DNA of 64,000 nucleotides from Sphagnum magellanicum (taxonomy: Eukaryota; Streptophyta; Sphagnopsida; Sphagnales; Sphagnaceae): the NCBI GenBank assembly GCA_021904315.1, contig CM038911.1, forward strand, positions 24,215,390 to 24,279,389, given 5' to 3'. The translations under genes were made by a program, and so were the position numbers. Within the stretch, counting starts at the first letter, position 1. The number at the start of each line of letters is the position of its first letter. Shown piece after piece: positions 59,024-64,000 of the stretch. The notes beneath the pieces were generated by a model. The model did no database searches and had not been told where the DNA came from. It saw only the letters and a list, made by a program, of their open reading frames with translations.

Positions 59024-62000
59024 ATTTATCAAAACACACTATGTGCTTTGGGGATGGGGGGGTTGGGTTTACTAAGGTCCAAATTAGTGTTGCCTTAACT
59101 GTGTAAGATATACACTCTGTGTCCAGGTGTAGTGTAAATATGGAATTCATTTACCTTTGGATCAACTGGAAATTGATATGTAAACCTCCAATACAATTCT
59201 GTAAGTGTGAACATATAAGGCCATTTGATATGTATACGTGGCCATTTTAATTGTAAAGGTAAATCCAGTACATTCATACATAATGAAATGTTATGTAAAC
59301 TGTGTTTGAGATCAAAAAACACAATAGATACAATAAATACACATCCAAAGAGGAATATAATTTCAAAAATCCTCCCATGTGACATGGTGACAAGGTGATA
59401 AATGATGTAGTGCTCTAAGGGTAAGTGATTCTAGAAGGATGTTCCAAAATGCTATTGATTGGAAAGTGCTCCAAGACAAAGTAGTGAGCAACATAATGGA
59501 TATCCAGGGGCCAGCACAAGTGGTTGAGAGGGTGCTCCAAGACAAAGCAACAAGCCCAAAAGGAGTGAGATCAAATGACAAGAACAAATGACCTGGAGAT
59601 AAAGACCACGGAGTAGAACCATTAACATTATGGGGTAATTGACAATAAATAAAGTGGCTAATAGAAAGGAATGCTCAATGAAAGGGGGAAAACATTTACA
59701 AAATTAGTTACTCAATCATAACTTAGATTTACACACCTTGTGTACTTATACTATCATTTTGGTATATGATAGGCTATGTGCATATGAGCTTGAGATTATT
59801 TACACAAGCATAAAAGTCTATGTAAATGTAATGGTCATGTACAATCAAGGATATCCACTTTTAATTTTTAATTTAGCTTCCATTCTACTCTAGTACTAAA
59901 TGGTTCCACCAGCATATTTGTTTATGATCCAATGTGAGAAGAGTGGGAGACATGGGTTCTATTCTTTATAGTGGGAGCTGTTACGTTTGAACAAAGTTGT
60001 TGGCAAATGTCCAACGAGATAAGTGTATGGTGATGGACTGGGTTGCCCTAATTTAAAGTGTAGTTGGCTCTTTGTTCTGCAACATCAATTAATCATTTCC
60101 ATTCATCCCCAAACCAAACAAAAAAACTATGGTTCAAACTAACATTCTTCACATGGGTCAAATGTGGAGGTTTTGTTGACTCAATGACATGTGATAATGA
60201 TGACACTAGAACTGAAAAATGACGACAATTTATGTTGGCCACACAATAGTGTAAAGAAAACTAAATTCACACAATGTTAGTAGACTCAAAGTTTTGAATT
60301 GCCTGTTTGGCATTCTTAAGGACAAGCAATTAATTTGGAAAGGTAACATGGTGTTTCTGAAACATTATATTATCTTGCTTTGTAAGCTATAGATATATTG
60401 CAAATCAACTTGGGATTAGTGTCATATTAAGCCTCCAATGAATCCTAATTTGCATCAACTTAGGGGAAACCACAGCCAAAATCTTAAAATGCAAATTTTG
60501 TGGTCTTCAATCTTATTGATCCCTCTTGAAGACCTAGACAACCAAATTTGGCCACAATGTCTATTAAATTTTCAATTTTTGTGTTGGCACAATCATTTTT
60601 CATAAGTTTTGTAAAAGGCTAGAACTTAAATAATCTATGTGAAATGTTAACATACGTTTGGGCCATTTGTTCTAGATAGTTTCCCTTCAGTTTTTGTGCT
60701 TTAGTTGTTAATTGCCCTAGCTGGCTCACTTTCTAATTCTGCTCATGCTAGCTTTGCATGCGTCCTGTCTTATGGTCTTTCTTTTATTTAGCTTTAAGGA
60801 TCGCTCCCTCCATTTTTGCAATCATTTGGATGGTTCTTTTGACCTAGGGTTGTCATTTTGGTCCTGGAAGTTTTTCATTACTGATTTGCTGGAAGATAAT
60901 GGAATTTTGGTGTTGGTCAAGCTTACCTTGGATTGTAAACTTGAGGAGGAGGAGATGGATCCTGGAACACAACCTTCCAAAACAGCATACAACTGAAGGT
61001 ATATCCAAGTAAGAGGTAAACACATCTTTTCCTGACAAAGACATAGCCTTTTCCAGCTAGTCTTTGGGTAGGGAAGGCAGCAAATGGGGGCAATGGGGAA
61101 TCACTTTTGAATAAGTTTTGACATGTGTTGTCATTTTATTTTGAGTTTGAAAAATAAGGGGTTGCCATTTTTTTGGCTGCTCCTTCACTCTTGGGAGCCA
61201 CCTTGACTTTTAATTTTGATCCTTAAAAATGCACTGATGGTTAGTGGTTTTCTCAGAAATCATATTCTGCAATAATAATTAAATTTGTTTCATCAAATTT
61301 TCTGGATGTCTTTGAACTAAATAATGAAATTTCATTGTTTGATAAATGCTCAGATTCACTTAAAGTCGTAACTTTAGGCAGCTTTTGGACTATGATAAGT
61401 TGGTATTCAGACAAGAGTCAAGACAGTCACACATTTTGACCTACAAAATTGACCTACCTAGAGAGCCCCAGATCCTTTGCTCTAGATTAGATGATCACTG
61501 ACATAACCTGGTCCTTTTTTATTCGAAAGTTTCACTGCATGAGGCGAGCTCCTGAGTGTGAAATCTATGAAAAGTTCATTTGACACTGCAAAATCACAAA
61601 TATGACATGACCATCTTTCCTAAAAATGGATAAGCCATTGAAGCCCATAACCCAAAGATGTTGAATTAGTAAGCTTTGCTAATGGTGACTTTGAGCTTTG
61701 ATTAGTTTACACAACAACTGCATGCTTGATCAATGTTATGCAAAACAAATTGTTTGCAGAGTTTGACACTCCAAACCTTAAAATTCTGGTCCAACTACAT
61801 TCTGGAAGAGATCACAATAAATGTCTTTCTCATAGGTGTCATGATTATATGTATTCACAAGAGGTGGCAATGTGACCCATGTTGTATTCAATGATCATAA
61901 TTGTAGTTCCTACTGGTGCTGGACAGATATTGGAAACTACCCTCCCACCCAAATGAGGGCAGCTCTTACTAGGTTTCATAATCACAGTTCTCAAAAATAA

Positions 62001-64000
62001 AAAACACCTGGTTCCAATATACCATAGTACCTTGGCACCTGTGACACATGTTTGTCAATATCCTACTTTTGCCTAATGAGCATGAACTTGCTTTGAAAAC
62101 TTTTAAAAAACTTTTGATTTAAATTCTGGTTCTAGCCAAAAGCTAGTTCCACAATTTGATTCTTGTGCCAATTTCACCAAAAGAATGTCAATTCAAATCA
62201 CAAGAATCTGAAGCTGAAACCCCCCAGTTTGACACTTCAAACTGCAGGACCTGCCAATACTGATTCCTACACGACATAAATTTACAAAACTGGGCCATCC
62301 AATACATGCTGTTAATTAGTAATAAACATACTTCAGTAGATATTGATGAGAAGATCATATTGAGTATCTAAGCCAACCATGAATCTCACAAATACAACCT
62401 AGATTGGTGTCCAACGAGGCCAGCACCTACACCTTCTTGAGTAATGCTTCTTAAAGCTAACAATTAACTGGGGAAATGTTAAATTTGGACTCCAAGACCC
62501 TCATTTAGTACAGGGATAGGACATTTATAATGTTGATAAGAAACCCAAAAGACTTTGGGGTTTCTACTAGTGAGGGTCAGTTATTGCTTTCTGGCAATGA
62601 CTAGCATTGTAGGTTATAGAAAAAAAAAAAACTTAAACCTGCCAGTTATGGTTTTTTGAGTAATAATTGTTGATTATGCACAAGGGTCAGTTCACAAATA
62701 CTCAATTGTGATCGACTGGTTATATTATTGGTTATATATTAGTTACATGAGTTTTTTAAAACAAATTCCTACTGTTCTTTTTCCTATCATAAACATGTTT
62801 AATGTTTTGCAATTGATAACCTACCTACATGATAATTAAGTCATCGAGATAGGTTCTTAAATTTTGAAATTTTTATACCAAGTAGATTATTTATCATTTT
62901 TAAAAAAAAGTGAATAACCAGTTAGTAAGTTATCAATAAAAAAATGTTTTTTCAATAGCCAGCCAACACTGGTTTCCACCATAGCACCAGTGTAGGTGCT
63001 GCTTTACCCAATGCTCACAAGGAAGGGACTATTTGGACAATATTAGGTGGTGAGTTCGGACAAAAGAAGAATGCAGTTGATTGCACACTCAATTGAAAGA
63101 GGTGATCATCATTGTATTGAAATCACTATAAATTGGGATTCCATCTCACAAACGTGAAGATTTGGAGCAATGTTGGCATGTTCTCTGGTTTGGGTGAAAG
63201 ATCACTAAGGTAAAACAAAAATCATAAAACTCAAAAGTCCATTTGAAAATTTAAATATATTGTGTAATTAAGATACCTTGAATCGAATGGGTTATGTGGC
63301 AAGGTGTCATTATTTGTCAGAAAAATTTACATAGTTCTATCTTAGCTTAGGATATTTTTATATTTAAAATATGAATATCAAACTAATAAGTTCAATGAGT
63401 AAAAACAATTATTAAAAAATTATTTGAATTGAATGTACATCTCCATATTTCAACATCAACATTATTCCAAATTGACTTTTTTAATATTAATGTCATTACA
63501 TCATATTATCATTGAGTTCTTTGTTCATTATTGAGCATTATATGAAATTGTACTAAATATATACTCATGTGTTTTGGACTCATCATGGCATGTGACAACT
63601 TTTTCTTAATAAATTTAAAAATCCATCACAACTTGAATATTAAAAATATTTTCATAAAAAGTTTATATTGTGTTTCAATGTATGAATACATTGTTGACAT
63701 AAGTTTTTAAAAATCATTTGCACATATAAATTAAAATTGACCCCTAAATTTTGAACATTATTCAAATATATTTTTTGATGTCCAAAGTGTTGCACCCTAA
63801 TGTGTTTTCATCTATTCGCAAAGATAAACCTAAGGTATAAGATCAAACTTTTTTGACCTAGATTGAAATTGGTGCCTATCTGTTAGAACCAACAAAAGAA
63901 TTGGACAGTGAAACTAAACTTCAGCTAGATCCTTAATTGAATCAAAGCCTTGGGAAAAAAAACTTTTGAATGTTACAAGTTCTAGTTGTTTGAATATGCA
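59024..64000. other. Gene-poor end of the window
   Basis: No gene, array or element ends that I can support. The longest frames (96 codons minus 59095-59385, 74 minus 59363-59587, 83 plus 60745-60996) lack motifs, and the last is open on both strands. GTGCTCCAAGACAAAG occurs twice (about 59465 and 59530), a small duplication. From 63200 on the sequence is nearly pure AT-rich. Confidence 0.5.

Noticed and set aside
60745-60996. 83-codon plus frame as an exon
   Set aside because: The opposite strand is open too and no motif is present.

Overview
The window looks like nuclear DNA of a land plant. The signs are GT-AG introns, a plant 2-oxoglutarate/Fe(II) dioxygenase gene of the gibberellin-oxidase-like class, interstitial TTTAGGG-type telomere repeats, and a plant mix of transposons (hAT, CACTA, Mutator-like, PIF/Harbinger, Ty3/gypsy, Ty1/copia). 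I cannot name the species. A non-seed plant such as a moss or lycophyte is a weak inference from the style of the transposase and zinc-finger families. Most of the window is AT-rich and gene-poor; only one gene looks intact.

Layout: 1-5.6 kb is AT-rich and holds a small CACTA element (2417-4575, TSD TTA). A 6.4-kb hAT element (5580-11968) has matching 17-bp inverted ends and an exact 8-bp duplication, GAACTTTG. It carries a broken transposase on the minus strand, a second unrecognised reading frame on the plus strand, and 42-bp palindromic repeat arrays at both ends. The intact dioxygenase gene follows (14481-16150, three exons, 393 aa), and then a 1-kb non-autonomous hAT (17838-18856). A 156-bp repeat array lies at 20.9-21.8 kb. 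A broken PIF/Harbinger transposase (23076-24925, minus) has a telomere-like tract inside it. More repeats and a copia scrap fill 25-29.6 kb.

From 31.6 to 36.3 kb lies a broken C2H2 zinc-finger gene split, inside the finger itself, by a 3.1-kb CACTA element (32378-35484, TSD TAT). From 36.6 to 44.8 kb are a decayed Mutator-like transposase (minus, catalytic triad readable) and a family of 52-, 53- and 81-bp arrays sharing a GCAATACC core. Two 385-bp Mutator-type MITEs (45384-45768 with an exact 9-bp TSD, and 58639-59023) bracket a very old Ty3/gypsy fossil (46832 to about 56.3 kb), itself interrupted by a third CACTA element (51157-53447, TSD CAA). The last 5 kb shows nothing I can support.

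The genes do not form a pathway; the main content is transposon stratigraphy around one dioxygenase gene. I found no clear new molecular system. The nearest candidates are the unknown second ORF and dyad repeats of the large hAT, and the AGGTAGGT motif shared by several unrelated elements.
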